From JALCOL01 sp022649665 (GTDB lineage: Bacteria > Bacillota > Bacilli > Lactobacillales > Enterococcaceae): a DNA stretch of 64,000 bases. Shown piece by piece: positions 9,150 to 16,862 of this stretch. The position numbers and the translations under genes were made by a program. The notes beneath the pieces were generated by a model. The model ran no database searches and was not told the origin of the DNA. It saw only the letters and a program-made list of their open reading frames with translations. Location: the NCBI GenBank assembly GCA_030372335.1, contig JAUDCW010000004.1. The stretch is one strand, 5' to 3'. Position 1 is the first letter of the stretch; every line of letters begins with the position of its first letter.

Positions 9150-9416
9150 ATGGTCCAAAGAGATTTGATCCAATTAAAAAACCACTTGAAACTCGCGCGC
9201 GCGGAACACCGCCTCAACCAGTCGCAGCTTGCGAAACTAGTCGGCGTCTCGCGGCAGACGATCAGCAATATCGAGACCGGCGAAATGGTGCCGAATGCAA
9301 AATTGGCACTTCTTTTGGCGATCACCCTTGAAAAAAATTTTGAAGAACTTTTTTATCTCGATGTCAACGAAACCCACTATCATACACGGAAGGGAAGTGA
9401 AGAAGTGCTGAATTAA
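9150..9416 (+). CDS. Small XRE-family transcriptional regulator
   Basis: An 88-residue protein that is essentially one Cro/C1-type helix-turn-helix: NQSQLAKLVGVSRQTISNIE is the recognition unit, followed by TGEMVPNAKLALLLAITLEK typical of the short YozG/Xre-like regulators. The start ATG 9150 has an AAAGGAAG site 7 bases upstream; the frame is open 25 codons further up through the promoter, which is not likely translated. No sensor or enzyme domain is present, so the signal is unknown. It is followed 10 bases later by the RNA methyltransferase gene and may be co-transcribed with it. Confidence 0.85.
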   Translation: MVQRDLIQLKNHLKLARAEHRLNQSQLAKLVGVSRQTISNIETGEMVPNAKLALLLAITLEKNFEELFYLDVNETHYHTRKGSEEVLN

Positions 9417-9422
9417 GCACTT
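9403..9422 (+). other. Stem-loop between the XRE gene and the methyltransferase start
   Basis: AAGTGCT (9403-9409) pairs perfectly with AGCACTT (9416-9422) around a 6-base loop, ending 4 bases before ATG 9427. It replaces the place where a ribosome binding site would be expected. It lacks a T-run, so it is not a standard terminator. Confidence 0.5.
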
Positions 9423-9426
9423 TCAC

Positions 9427-10791
9427 ATGTCCACAATTTCTCCAGTCGAAAAAAATCAAACGCTCCTAGGAACTGTCACTGATCTGACTTACGAAGGCTT
9501 AGGGGTCGTCAAGATCGACCATTTCCCGATCTTTATCGCCAATGCGCTTCCCGGCGAAGAGATCGAATACCAAATCGTCAAAGTCGGTAAAAAAATCGCG
9601 TTCGGCCGCGTTGTCAAACGCATCAAAGAAAGTCCGCACCGCCAAAAAGTCCCAGCTGATCTTTTAAAAACCGGGGCCGCCCCGCTCGCTCATCTGGATT
9701 ACGCAGAGCAGCTGAAATTCAAGGAACATCAAGTAAAGAATGCGGTCGAGCGTATCGCAAAACTTCCTGAAGTCCCAGTCTTGCCGATCCTCGGCGCCGA
9801 GCAGGTCTTCCATTACCGCAATAAAGCGCAAGTCCCGGTCCGGAATATCGATACCGTCCTTGCGACCGGCTTTTTCCGTCAACGGAGCCATGACTTGATC
9901 CCGCTGGAAGATTTTTATATCCAAAATGAAGCGATCGACCGCGCGATCATCGTCGTCCGCGATCTTTTGCGCAAGTTCAAGATCCGCGCTTACGATGAAA
10001 ATTACCACACTGGCCAGCTCCGTCACATCATCGTGCGGCGCGGCTACTATTCCCACGAGATGATGATCGTTCTTGTCACGCGCAAAGCGAAGTTTTTTGA
10101 AGGCGAAAAATTAGCGCAGGCGATCCATGAAGCGCTGCCGGGAGTCGTTTCGATCATTCAAAATGTGAATTCCGAAAAAACGAATGTCATTTTAGGCGAT
10201 ACGAATAAAACGCTCTGGGGCAAAGACGCGATCACGGACACTTTACTTGGAAAAACGTACCGGATCTCACCGAGCTCATTTTACCAAGTCAACACGCCGC
10301 AAGCAGAAAAACTTTATCAAACGGCGATCGATTTTGCCGAATTGACGCCGGAAGATGTCGCGATCGATGCTTATTGCGGGATCGGGACGATCGGCCTTTC
10401 ATTCGCTGATAAAATCAAAGCACTCTATGGCGTAGAAGTCGTACCGCAAGCGGTGGAAGATGCGCGTTACAATGCCGCGAAAAACGGGATCCAAAACGCG
10501 CATTTCGTCTGCAGCTCTGCCGAAAAAGCCCTGGAAAAATGGCAGACTGACGGCATCGAGCCGGACGTGATCTTTGTTGATCCGCCGCGCAAAGGCTTGA
10601 CGCCCGCCTTTATCAACAGCGCTGCCGAAACGAACGCCCGCCGGATCATTTATATTTCCTGCAATCCGGCTACTTTGGCACGCGACTTGGCGCTTTTTGC
10701 TGAGAAAGGATATCACACGCAAAAGATCCAGCCGGTCGATATGTTCCCGCAAACGCTCCACACCGAAGCCGTTGCGCTGCTGGTCAAATAA
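9427..10791 (+). CDS. rlmD: 23S rRNA (uracil-5-)-methyltransferase, RlmD/RlmCD type
   Basis: SAM-dependent enzyme making 5-methyluridine in 23S rRNA. 454 residues: an N-terminal TRAM RNA-binding domain (about 10-68), a central domain, and a C-terminal Rossmann methyltransferase with DAYCGIGTIGLSFA (SAM loop), VDPPRKGL, and the catalytic cysteine in YISCNPATLARDL. The N-terminal iron-sulphur cysteines of E. coli RlmD are missing: the equivalent stretch reads TGAAPLAHLDYAEQL, and the whole protein has only three cysteines. Gram-positive RlmCD-type enzymes can modify both U747 and U1939; which sites this one uses cannot be told. No clear ribosome site precedes ATG 9427; a hairpin lies there instead. 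Confidence 0.88.
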   Translation: MSTISPVEKNQTLLGTVTDLTYEGLGVVKIDHFPIFIANALPGEEIEYQIVKVGKKIAFGRVVKRIKESPHRQKVPADLLKTGAAPLAHLDYAEQLKFKEHQVKNAVERIAKLPEVPVLPILGAEQVFHYRNKAQVPVRNIDTVLATGFFRQRSHDLIPLEDFYIQNEAIDRAIIVVRDLLRKFKIRAYDENYHTGQLRHIIVRRGYYSHEMMIVLVTRKAKFFEGEKLAQAIHEALPGVVSIIQNVNSEKTNVILGDTNKTLWGKDAITDTLLGKTYRISPSSFYQVNTPQAEKLYQTAIDFAELTPEDVAIDAYCGIGTIGLSFADKIKALYGVEVVPQAVEDARYNAAKNGIQNAHFVCSSAEKALEKWQTDGIEPDVIFVDPPRKGLTPAFINSAAETNARRIIYISCNPATLARDLALFAEKGYHTQKIQPVDMFPQTLHTEAVALLVK

Positions 10792-10798
10792 AAACCAA

Positions 10799-10848
10799 AA
10801 ACCGGTCTCTTTTCGTCAGCGATCCAGCTGAGAAAAGCGACCGGTTTT
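10799..10848. terminator. Bidirectional terminator
   Basis: Arms ACCGGTC-t-CTTTTC and GAAAAG-c-GACCGGT flank a 16-base loop, with A-rich and T-rich tails. It separates the convergent methyltransferase and nitroreductase genes. Confidence 0.85.
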
Positions 10849-10856
10849 ATTTTCAA

Positions 10857-11423
10857 TCAAATTCCTTCGTTGAAGATCTTCGCTTCTCTCCGCTTCGCCG
10901 GATGAGCTGCTGGGCGTTCCATGTATCCCATGATAAGCGAAGTGACAAATGCATATTCGCTGGGAACGTGATAGCGGTCTTTCAATTCCTGTGTCGCGCA
11001 AAAAGGTTCAGAGTTGCTGACAAAACAGCTGCCGATCCCCATTTCAAGCGCCGCCAAAGTAATATTTTCCAGCGCCAGGCTGGGATCGATCGCCCAAAAA
11101 TGAGAATTCGTGTCGCCATAAGCCAAAATCAGCGTCGGCGCCCCAAAAAAGATGTCTGTTTTGGGATTCGCATATGACTTTTCATATTGCTGCAAATGCG
11201 GATATTCTGCTAAATGATGCAGTGCATAATTTTTCGCTTCCTGCCCCAGTTTTTCGATTTCTTCCGGATCTTGGATCACGACAAATCCCCACGGTTCCAT
11301 ATGTGAGCCGGAGGGCGCGAGCGTTCCCAAACGGAGCAGCTCTTTGATCGTTTCCTTAGACAGCTGTTTCTCGGCAAATGTCCGGCAGCTGCGTCTTGCT
11401 TCGATCGCTTCGATCACATTCAT
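10857..11423 (-). CDS. Nitroreductase family protein (FMN-dependent)
   Basis: 188 residues, a full-length single-domain nitroreductase: N-terminal EARRSCRTF (the RRS/RxF FMN-phosphate motif), TLAPSGSHMEPWGFVV, and the C-terminal LAALEMGIGSCFV. Members reduce nitroaromatics, quinones or flavins with NAD(P)H; the natural substrate is unknown. Its ATG overlaps the dgkB stop by 4 bases (ATGA at 11420), so it is the last gene of the gatCAB-dgkB run. It ends at a bidirectional terminator. Confidence 0.88.
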   Translation of the reverse strand: MNVIEAIEARRSCRTFAEKQLSKETIKELLRLGTLAPSGSHMEPWGFVVIQDPEEIEKLGQEAKNYALHHLAEYPHLQQYEKSYANPKTDIFFGAPTLILAYGDTNSHFWAIDPSLALENITLAALEMGIGSCFVSNSEPFCATQELKDRYHVPSEYAFVTSLIMGYMERPAAHPAKRREAKIFNEGI

Positions 11424-12463
11424 TCGGATCCCTCTTTCATTTCATCCATTTTCGTTTCATCGCCCGGCAGTTCGCCGACCGTTTCGACGAACGCTTTGCG
11501 GACTTCATCGGTGACTTCTTCTTCATCGCCGGTCACCGCCGCGTCATCAATGTCGTCCAGATTGGCATACATCTCGATATGCTGGTGATGATTGATGAAG
11601 TCCATCGGTGCGTCACCGCCGTATTCACCGTCGAGGTTGATCATCATGCGCTTTTTCTTCAAGCTGATCGCCCGCAGCCGGGACGTTTTCGTATAAATAA
11701 CACGCGGGTCGCCGATATGCTTGCCGCCGTTCAATAACTTGGCTCCCAAATGCAGCAGTTCGAACATATTTGCGGTCTTGACGATGATCAGCGAAAACTT
11801 GCCGTCATCGAGCTTCGCGTCGGGGGCGATCTGTTCAAAACCGCCGACCGAATTCGTCAGTCCTAAAAAGAACATCGAAGCTTTTCCTTCGAAAACACCT
11901 TCGTCATACTCGAGCCGCATCTTGATCGGCCGGACCCGCGGCAGCATCTCGGCCCCTTTGGCCAGATAAGCCAAATAGCCGAAGACGCTTTTCAGATCGC
12001 TCGGAACGTCATAGGTCAATTCCGTTAAATATCCGCCGGCCGCGATGTTGATGAAATACTGATCGGTCTCATCATCGACCGCTTCGCCGATATCCATCTT
12101 GATCGTCTGATTTTTCAAGATCACTTCCGCCGCCGCCTTGATGTCGTCGCGCGGAATCTTGAGCGCTCGGGCATAATCGTTGGTCGTGCCGCCCGGGATC
12201 ACCGCCATTTTCGGCCGATGTTCCAAAGGTGCGATCCCGTTGACGACTTGATTGATCGTGCCGTCGCCGCCGGCTGCTACGATCAGCTCAAAGCCGGCTA
12301 GCGCCGCCCGCTCTGCCTCATCGCGCGCAGAGTTCGGCGCAGGTGTCGTTGCAAACGCGCTGGCTTCATATCCAGCTTTTTCCAAGACATCTAAAATATC
12401 TGGCAGAGCCCGTTTTACGAGCTCTTTGCCGGAAGTTGGATTATAAATGACTCGCGCTCGCAT
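11420..12463 (-). CDS. dgkB: Diacylglycerol kinase
   Basis: Soluble lipid kinase of the DgkB/YegS family, which phosphorylates diacylglycerol left over from lipoteichoic acid synthesis and returns it to phospholipid synthesis. 347 residues; nucleotide motif GGDGTINQV at 65-73, N-terminal YNPTSGKE, and the family motifs PGGTTNDYAR and LDGE. An acidic C-terminal tail of about 30 residues (EEEVTDEVRK...) extends beyond the core. The functional link to ltaS at 38.0 kb is worth noting. It follows gatB in the usual Lactobacillales order, with a GGAG site 6 bases before ATG 12463. Confidence 0.94.
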   Translation of the reverse strand: MRARVIYNPTSGKELVKRALPDILDVLEKAGYEASAFATTPAPNSARDEAERAALAGFELIVAAGGDGTINQVVNGIAPLEHRPKMAVIPGGTTNDYARALKIPRDDIKAAAEVILKNQTIKMDIGEAVDDETDQYFINIAAGGYLTELTYDVPSDLKSVFGYLAYLAKGAEMLPRVRPIKMRLEYDEGVFEGKASMFFLGLTNSVGGFEQIAPDAKLDDGKFSLIIVKTANMFELLHLGAKLLNGGKHIGDPRVIYTKTSRLRAISLKKKRMMINLDGEYGGDAPMDFINHHQHIEMYANLDDIDDAAVTGDEEEVTDEVRKAFVETVGELPGDETKMDEMKEGSE

Positions 12464-12485
12464 ATGGTTTCTCCTTTACTGATTT

Positions 12486-13916
12486 TTACCGTTTGTTCAA
12501 TTCTTCGCGCAAAAGCTGATTGACGATTCCCGGATTTGCTTGTCCTTTTGTCGTCTTCATGATCTGGCCAACCAAAAAGCCCAGTGCACGATCTTTGCCG
12601 TTTTTAAAGTCGGCGACCGATTGTTCGTTGTTGTCCAATACTTGATCGATGATCGGCACCAGTTTCGCAGGATCAGATAATTGGACCATCCCGTGTTCTT
12701 CGACATATGATTTGGCGCTGCCGCCGTTTTCTGCCAAATGTTTGAAGACTTTTTTAGCGATCTTCGAGCTGATCGTGCCGTCGTCGATCAATTGGATCAT
12801 TTCTGCCAAATTATGCGGTGTCAGTTTCGTTTCAGCTAATTCTTTCTTCTCCGCATTCAAGTAAGCCGAGATCTCGCCCATCAGCCAATTTGAAGCTTGT
12901 TTGGGATTCGCACCGGCGCCGATCGTTTCTTCGAAAAAGTCCGACATTTCTTTCGATAACGTCAGCACTTTCGCATCGTATTCCGGCAGACCGAGCTCCT
13001 GGACGTAGCGTTCGCGCCGTGAAGCCGGGAGTTCCGGCAGGGTTTCGCGGACGCTGCGGATCCATTCGTCGTCGATCTCAAAGATCGGCAAGTCCGGTTC
13101 CGGGAAGTAGCGGTAGTCGCTGGAGCCTTCCTTGACCCGCATCAAGAGCGTTTCGCCGGTCGCTTCGTCAAAACGGCGCGTTTCCTGCTGGATCACGCCG
13201 CCGCTCATCAAGACGCGCGCTTGGCGCTTTTCTTCGTACGCTAAACCGCGGCGCACATAATTGAGCGAGTTCAAGTTTTTCAGTTCCGCCTTCGTGCCGA
13301 ATTCTTCTTGGCCGTAAGGGCGCAAAGAAATATTCGCATCGCAGCGCATCGAGCCTTCTTCCATCTTTACATCTGAAACTTCCGTGAAGAGCACGATCGA
13401 GCGCAGCGCTTCGAGATACGCATACGCTTCTTCAGGCGAACGCATATCGGCTTCTGAAACGATCTCGATCAGCGGCGTTCCTTGACGATTCAAATCGACA
13501 TAGGAATAGCCTTCTTTGCCGTGCATATTTTTGCCGGCATCCTCTTCCAAATGAACGCGTTCGATCCGGATCCGGCGGGTCTCGCCGTCGACTTCGATAT
13601 CGATCCAGCCGTCATGGCCGATTGGCTGATCAAATTGCGAGATTTGGTAAGCTTTCGGATTATCGGGGTAAAAGTAGTTTTTCCGGTCGAAGTGCGTCTC
13701 TTGCGAGATCGTGCAGTTCAAAGCCAGCGCGGCTTTCATACCGAACTCGAGCGCGCGCTTGTTCATCACCGGCAAAACTCCGGGATAACCCCAGTCGATG
13801 ACGTTCGTATTGGTATTCGGTTCTGAGCCGAAGTGATTCGGTGCAGGAGAAAAGATCTTGCTGTTGGTTTTTAATTCTACATGGACTTCTAGTCCGATGA
13901 CGGTTTCAAAATTCAT
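12486..13916 (-). CDS. gatB: Asp-tRNA(Asn)/Glu-tRNA(Gln) amidotransferase subunit B
   Basis: tRNA-binding and kinase subunit of GatCAB, which converts Glu-tRNA(Gln) (and Asp-tRNA(Asn)) to the amide form. 476 residues: starts NFETVIGLEVHVELKT, has the cradle motifs RKNYFYPDNPKAYQISQ, EDAGKN, DLNRQGTPLIEIV and a C-terminal YqeY-like helical tail. It begins 2 bases after the gatA stop with an AGGAGG site. A complete enzyme of standard length. Confidence 0.98.
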   Translation of the reverse strand: MNFETVIGLEVHVELKTNSKIFSPAPNHFGSEPNTNTNVIDWGYPGVLPVMNKRALEFGMKAALALNCTISQETHFDRKNYFYPDNPKAYQISQFDQPIGHDGWIDIEVDGETRRIRIERVHLEEDAGKNMHGKEGYSYVDLNRQGTPLIEIVSEADMRSPEEAYAYLEALRSIVLFTEVSDVKMEEGSMRCDANISLRPYGQEEFGTKAELKNLNSLNYVRRGLAYEEKRQARVLMSGGVIQQETRRFDEATGETLLMRVKEGSSDYRYFPEPDLPIFEIDDEWIRSVRETLPELPASRRERYVQELGLPEYDAKVLTLSKEMSDFFEETIGAGANPKQASNWLMGEISAYLNAEKKELAETKLTPHNLAEMIQLIDDGTISSKIAKKVFKHLAENGGSAKSYVEEHGMVQLSDPAKLVPIIDQVLDNNEQSVADFKNGKDRALGFLVGQIMKTTKGQANPGIVNQLLREELNKR

Positions 13917-13918
13917 CG

Positions 13919-15385
13919 TTATTTTCCTCCTAGAATCGCTGGTTTTTGGCGGTGGAAATCAGTTGCTTGTTCAAACGCGTAGCCTGCTTTGTAAACAGTC
14001 GCTTCGTCAAACGGTTTCCCGATCAATTGCAGCCCGATCGGCAAGCCCTCCGCAAAGCCCGCTGGCAAACTCATTCCCGGCAGTCCAGCCAAATTGACGG
14101 GGATCGTCAAAATATCTGCCATGTACATCGTGATCGGGTCATTGATGTTCTCACCCAAACCGAAAGCCGGCGTCGGCGAAGTCGGACCGATGATCAAATC
14201 ATATTGATCAAATACTTTTTTAAAGTCGCGCACGATCAAAGTCCGCACTTGTCCGGCTTTTTTAAAGTAAGCATCGTAATAGCCTGCTGACAGCGAGAAC
14301 GTTCCGAGCATGATCCGGCGTTTGACTTCCATTCCGAAGCCTTCTGAGCGCGAGTTGACATAAACATCTTCCAGATCTTTGACATTCTTCGAGCGATAGC
14401 CGTAACGGATCCCGTCAAAGCGCTGCAAGTTGGAACTTGCTTCTGAAGAGGCGATGATGTAATACACCGCCACCCCGTACTTAGAATAAGGCAGGCTGAC
14501 TTCATCGACCGTCGCCCCCAATTTCTTGAAAGTGTCCGCTGCATCGAGCACTGCTTGGCGGACTGCCGGAGCCACGCCTTCTTCCAAATATTCTTTTGGC
14601 AGCGCGATCTTCATGCCTTTGATGTCGCCGTCAAGTCCGGCCGTAAAGTCGGGAACCGAGCGGCCGGCACTTGTTGAATCTTTCGGATCATAGCCCGCGA
14701 TCGCATTTAAAAGATGTGCATTGTCTTTGACATTGCGCGTCAAAGGCCCGATCTGGTCCAAACTGGAAGCGAAAGCGATCAAACCGTAGCGGGAAACGCG
14801 GCCGTATGTCGGCTTCAAGCCGACGATCCCATTGAAAGCCGCCGGCTGGCGGATACTGCCGCCGGTGTCGCTTCCGAGCGAGGCTGGGATTTGACCCGCA
14901 GCGACCGCGGCGGCTGAACCGCCGGAGCTTCCGCCCGGCACTTTCGTGTGATCCCATGCATTGACGGTTTTCTTGAAGTGCGAAGTTTCTGTCGAGCTGC
15001 CCATTGCAAACTCATCCATATTCATTTTGCCGATCGGGATCATATCCGCGTCATAAATTTTTTCCATCACGGTCGATTCGTAGACCGGTTCAAAATTATA
15101 GAGGATCTTGCTGGCGGCAGTCGTCCGCAAGTCTTTGGTAATGATATTGTCTTTGATGCCCAGCGGGATCCCTGCCAAAAGATTGGCTTCATCGATCCCT
15201 TTTTCATCAAGCGCCTGCGCCATTTCGAGCGCGCGCGTTTCATTCAATGTAAGGAATGAATTCATCACGTCATCCGTTGCTTTGATCCGTTCAAAAGTTG
15301 CTTTTGTCAAATCAACGACGCTGATCTCTTTAGAAACGAGCAAATCATGCAATTCTGTCAAGTCTTTATCAAAAAGTGTTGTCAT
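13919..15385 (-). CDS. gatA: Asp-tRNA(Asn)/Glu-tRNA(Gln) amidotransferase subunit A
   Basis: Glutaminase subunit of GatCAB, an amidase-signature enzyme. 488 residues with the catalytic Ser-cisSer-Lys triad in GIKDNI (Lys), PGGSSGGSAAAV and GSDTGGSIRQPAAF (Ser). I use ATG 15385, which shares one base with the gatC TGA; a TTG one codon earlier (15388) is the longer alternative. The order gatC-gatA-gatB is standard. Confidence 0.98.
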   Translation of the reverse strand: MTTLFDKDLTELHDLLVSKEISVVDLTKATFERIKATDDVMNSFLTLNETRALEMAQALDEKGIDEANLLAGIPLGIKDNIITKDLRTTAASKILYNFEPVYESTVMEKIYDADMIPIGKMNMDEFAMGSSTETSHFKKTVNAWDHTKVPGGSSGGSAAAVAAGQIPASLGSDTGGSIRQPAAFNGIVGLKPTYGRVSRYGLIAFASSLDQIGPLTRNVKDNAHLLNAIAGYDPKDSTSAGRSVPDFTAGLDGDIKGMKIALPKEYLEEGVAPAVRQAVLDAADTFKKLGATVDEVSLPYSKYGVAVYYIIASSEASSNLQRFDGIRYGYRSKNVKDLEDVYVNSRSEGFGMEVKRRIMLGTFSLSAGYYDAYFKKAGQVRTLIVRDFKKVFDQYDLIIGPTSPTPAFGLGENINDPITMYMADILTIPVNLAGLPGMSLPAGFAEGLPIGLQLIGKPFDEATVYKAGYAFEQATDFHRQKPAILGGK

Positions 15386-15690
15386 CAAGCTCCCGCCTCT
15401 CCTTCATCGATGATTGCCGGCACTTTGATAAAGCCGTTTTCGCTCTCTGGAACGTTTTTCATCAATTCTTTGCGGCTCATCCCCGCTTCTGCGACATCTT
15501 CGCGCAGCACATTGACCGCATCCGCCACGCTGACCGTGACCGGAACATCGGCTGTATCGACTTCTTCCAGCTTCTCGACCATCGAAATGATCTCGGAGAG
15601 TTGTTCGGTGAAGCCGGCAAGTTCCTCTTCTTTAAAGCTCAGCTTAGCTAGTTGAGCAACATGCTTTACTTGATCTACATTGATCGTCAT
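15385..15690 (-). CDS. gatC: Asp-tRNA(Asn)/Glu-tRNA(Gln) amidotransferase subunit C
   Basis: 101-residue small subunit that wraps around GatA and holds it to GatB. Typical start TINVDQVKHVAQLAKLSF and the central motif MVEKLEEVDTADV are present. AGGGG lies 7 bases before ATG 15690. First gene of the gatCAB-dgkB-nitroreductase run; an extended -10 sequence lies 36 bases upstream. Confidence 0.97.
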   Translation of the reverse strand: MTINVDQVKHVAQLAKLSFKEEELAGFTEQLSEIISMVEKLEEVDTADVPVTVSVADAVNVLREDVAEAGMSRKELMKNVPESENGFIKVPAIIDEGEAGA

Positions 15691-15725
15691 GCTTTTTCCC
15701 CTCTTTCCACACTAATACATTTGTC

Positions 15726-15734
15726 ATTCTATCA
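15726..15734 (-). promoter_or_regulatory. Candidate internal promoter of gatCAB
   Basis: Read on the minus strand: TGATAGAAT, an extended -10 with one mismatch, 36 bases before gatC, in the 80-base gap after camS. The -35 is poor. It would let gatCAB be expressed apart from pcrA-ligA-camS. Confidence 0.45.
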
Positions 15735-15770
15735 TAAACCGCTCATGCCTGTGAGAATACTCTCATTTTT

Positions 15771-16862
15771 TTACGAAAAAATGTGCACTTGGATCTTGCT
15801 GTCATTATCGGTTTTTGAAATATAGGCTTGCGGCCCTTCGATCGAAGAGATCAAAATCTCAAAAGGGGCTCCGACGGCCAGCTGGCTGTCAGCTTTCGTC
15901 GCGGCAAACTGCGCAAATGTTTCGATCTCGCTTTGGTTGTAATATTTAGTATTGATCGTGACGTTTACTTCCTGCAGCTTGTCATCGACATAATGCGCGA
16001 CACCGATCACTCCGGATAAGTCAGCAAAATACGTATTGACACTGCTTTGAAAATCTTTGAATTTACTGCTCGTGCCGTCTTTTGAAGCGAGCGAACTGCT
16101 CTCGTCTGTCGGCAAAAGGACATAAGTTTCATTCACAGCTTGCCAGTCGCCGGCCTTTTTCGCATCGGCTTTGGCCGAGCCTTGTTGAAAATAGACGCCG
16201 CCAGCCAGATCGGTTTTCTCGGCCTGTTTGAATAACGCGACTGTGATCGGCACATCTTTCGTTTCTTTTTCACTGCGCAGATAGGCAACCGCCGCATCAG
16301 CAGCCGCTTTACCGGCTTTTTCCATTTCTTCAGCACTGATCTTCGGCTCGCCTTCTGCCGAATAGTCGACTTGATTCAGCGCGATCCCAAGAAAGATCCC
16401 ATTCAATTTTTTCTCTTTTTTATCCAAAAAATCATATTCCAGCACTTGCTGAACAGGACTGCCGCTCTTGGTATCTTCAGGATTCAAGCCTTCTTTGTTG
16501 CTGGCAGAATAGCGGCCGAGCCACTTTCTGAGCTGATCTTCCGAAATATATTGACCGGCTTGAAAATAATAATCAGCTGTCGGATAGGTCTTTTTCGATA
16601 AGCGCAAAAGTCCCTCTTCAAAATTATCAAGGTTGTAATTGCTGTTCAGTGCGCTGGCCTCATAGTCGCGCGCAACACCGGGCGTGAATTTGCCGTCTTT
16701 TGTGATCGACTCGTAAAGTGTTTTGTCGGCCATTCCGGTCGTTGCCGATTCGCTGGCCGTACTGTTTTGATTAGTCGTCGTCACGCTTTTTTCGATTTTG
16801 CCGCAGCCGCTGAGCAGCATAACGCATGCCAGCGCACTCAGCCAGTATCCCCGTTTTTTCAT
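15771..16862 (-). CDS. camS: CamS-family sex pheromone lipoprotein
   Basis: 363-residue lipoprotein: Lys-rich start, hydrophobic stretch, and lipobox LSGC with the acylated cysteine at residue 20, followed by a Ser/Thr-rich linker and the CamS domain. In Staphylococcus and Enterococcus the processed signal peptide of this family is the cAM373-type pheromone; the mature protein is of unknown function. Start ATG 16862 overlaps the ligA stop (ATGA) with GGGGG upstream. The neighbourhood ligA-camS-gatCAB matches that of Firmicutes camS, which supports the call. Confidence 0.9.
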   Translation of the reverse strand: MKKRGYWLSALACVMLLSGCGKIEKSVTTTNQNSTASESATTGMADKTLYESITKDGKFTPGVARDYEASALNSNYNLDNFEEGLLRLSKKTYPTADYYFQAGQYISEDQLRKWLGRYSASNKEGLNPEDTKSGSPVQQVLEYDFLDKKEKKLNGIFLGIALNQVDYSAEGEPKISAEEMEKAGKAAADAAVAYLRSEKETKDVPITVALFKQAEKTDLAGGVYFQQGSAKADAKKAGDWQAVNETYVLLPTDESSSLASKDGTSSKFKDFQSSVNTYFADLSGVIGVAHYVDDKLQEVNVTINTKYYNQSEIETFAQFAATKADSQLAVGAPFEILISSIEGPQAYISKTDNDSKIQVHIFS

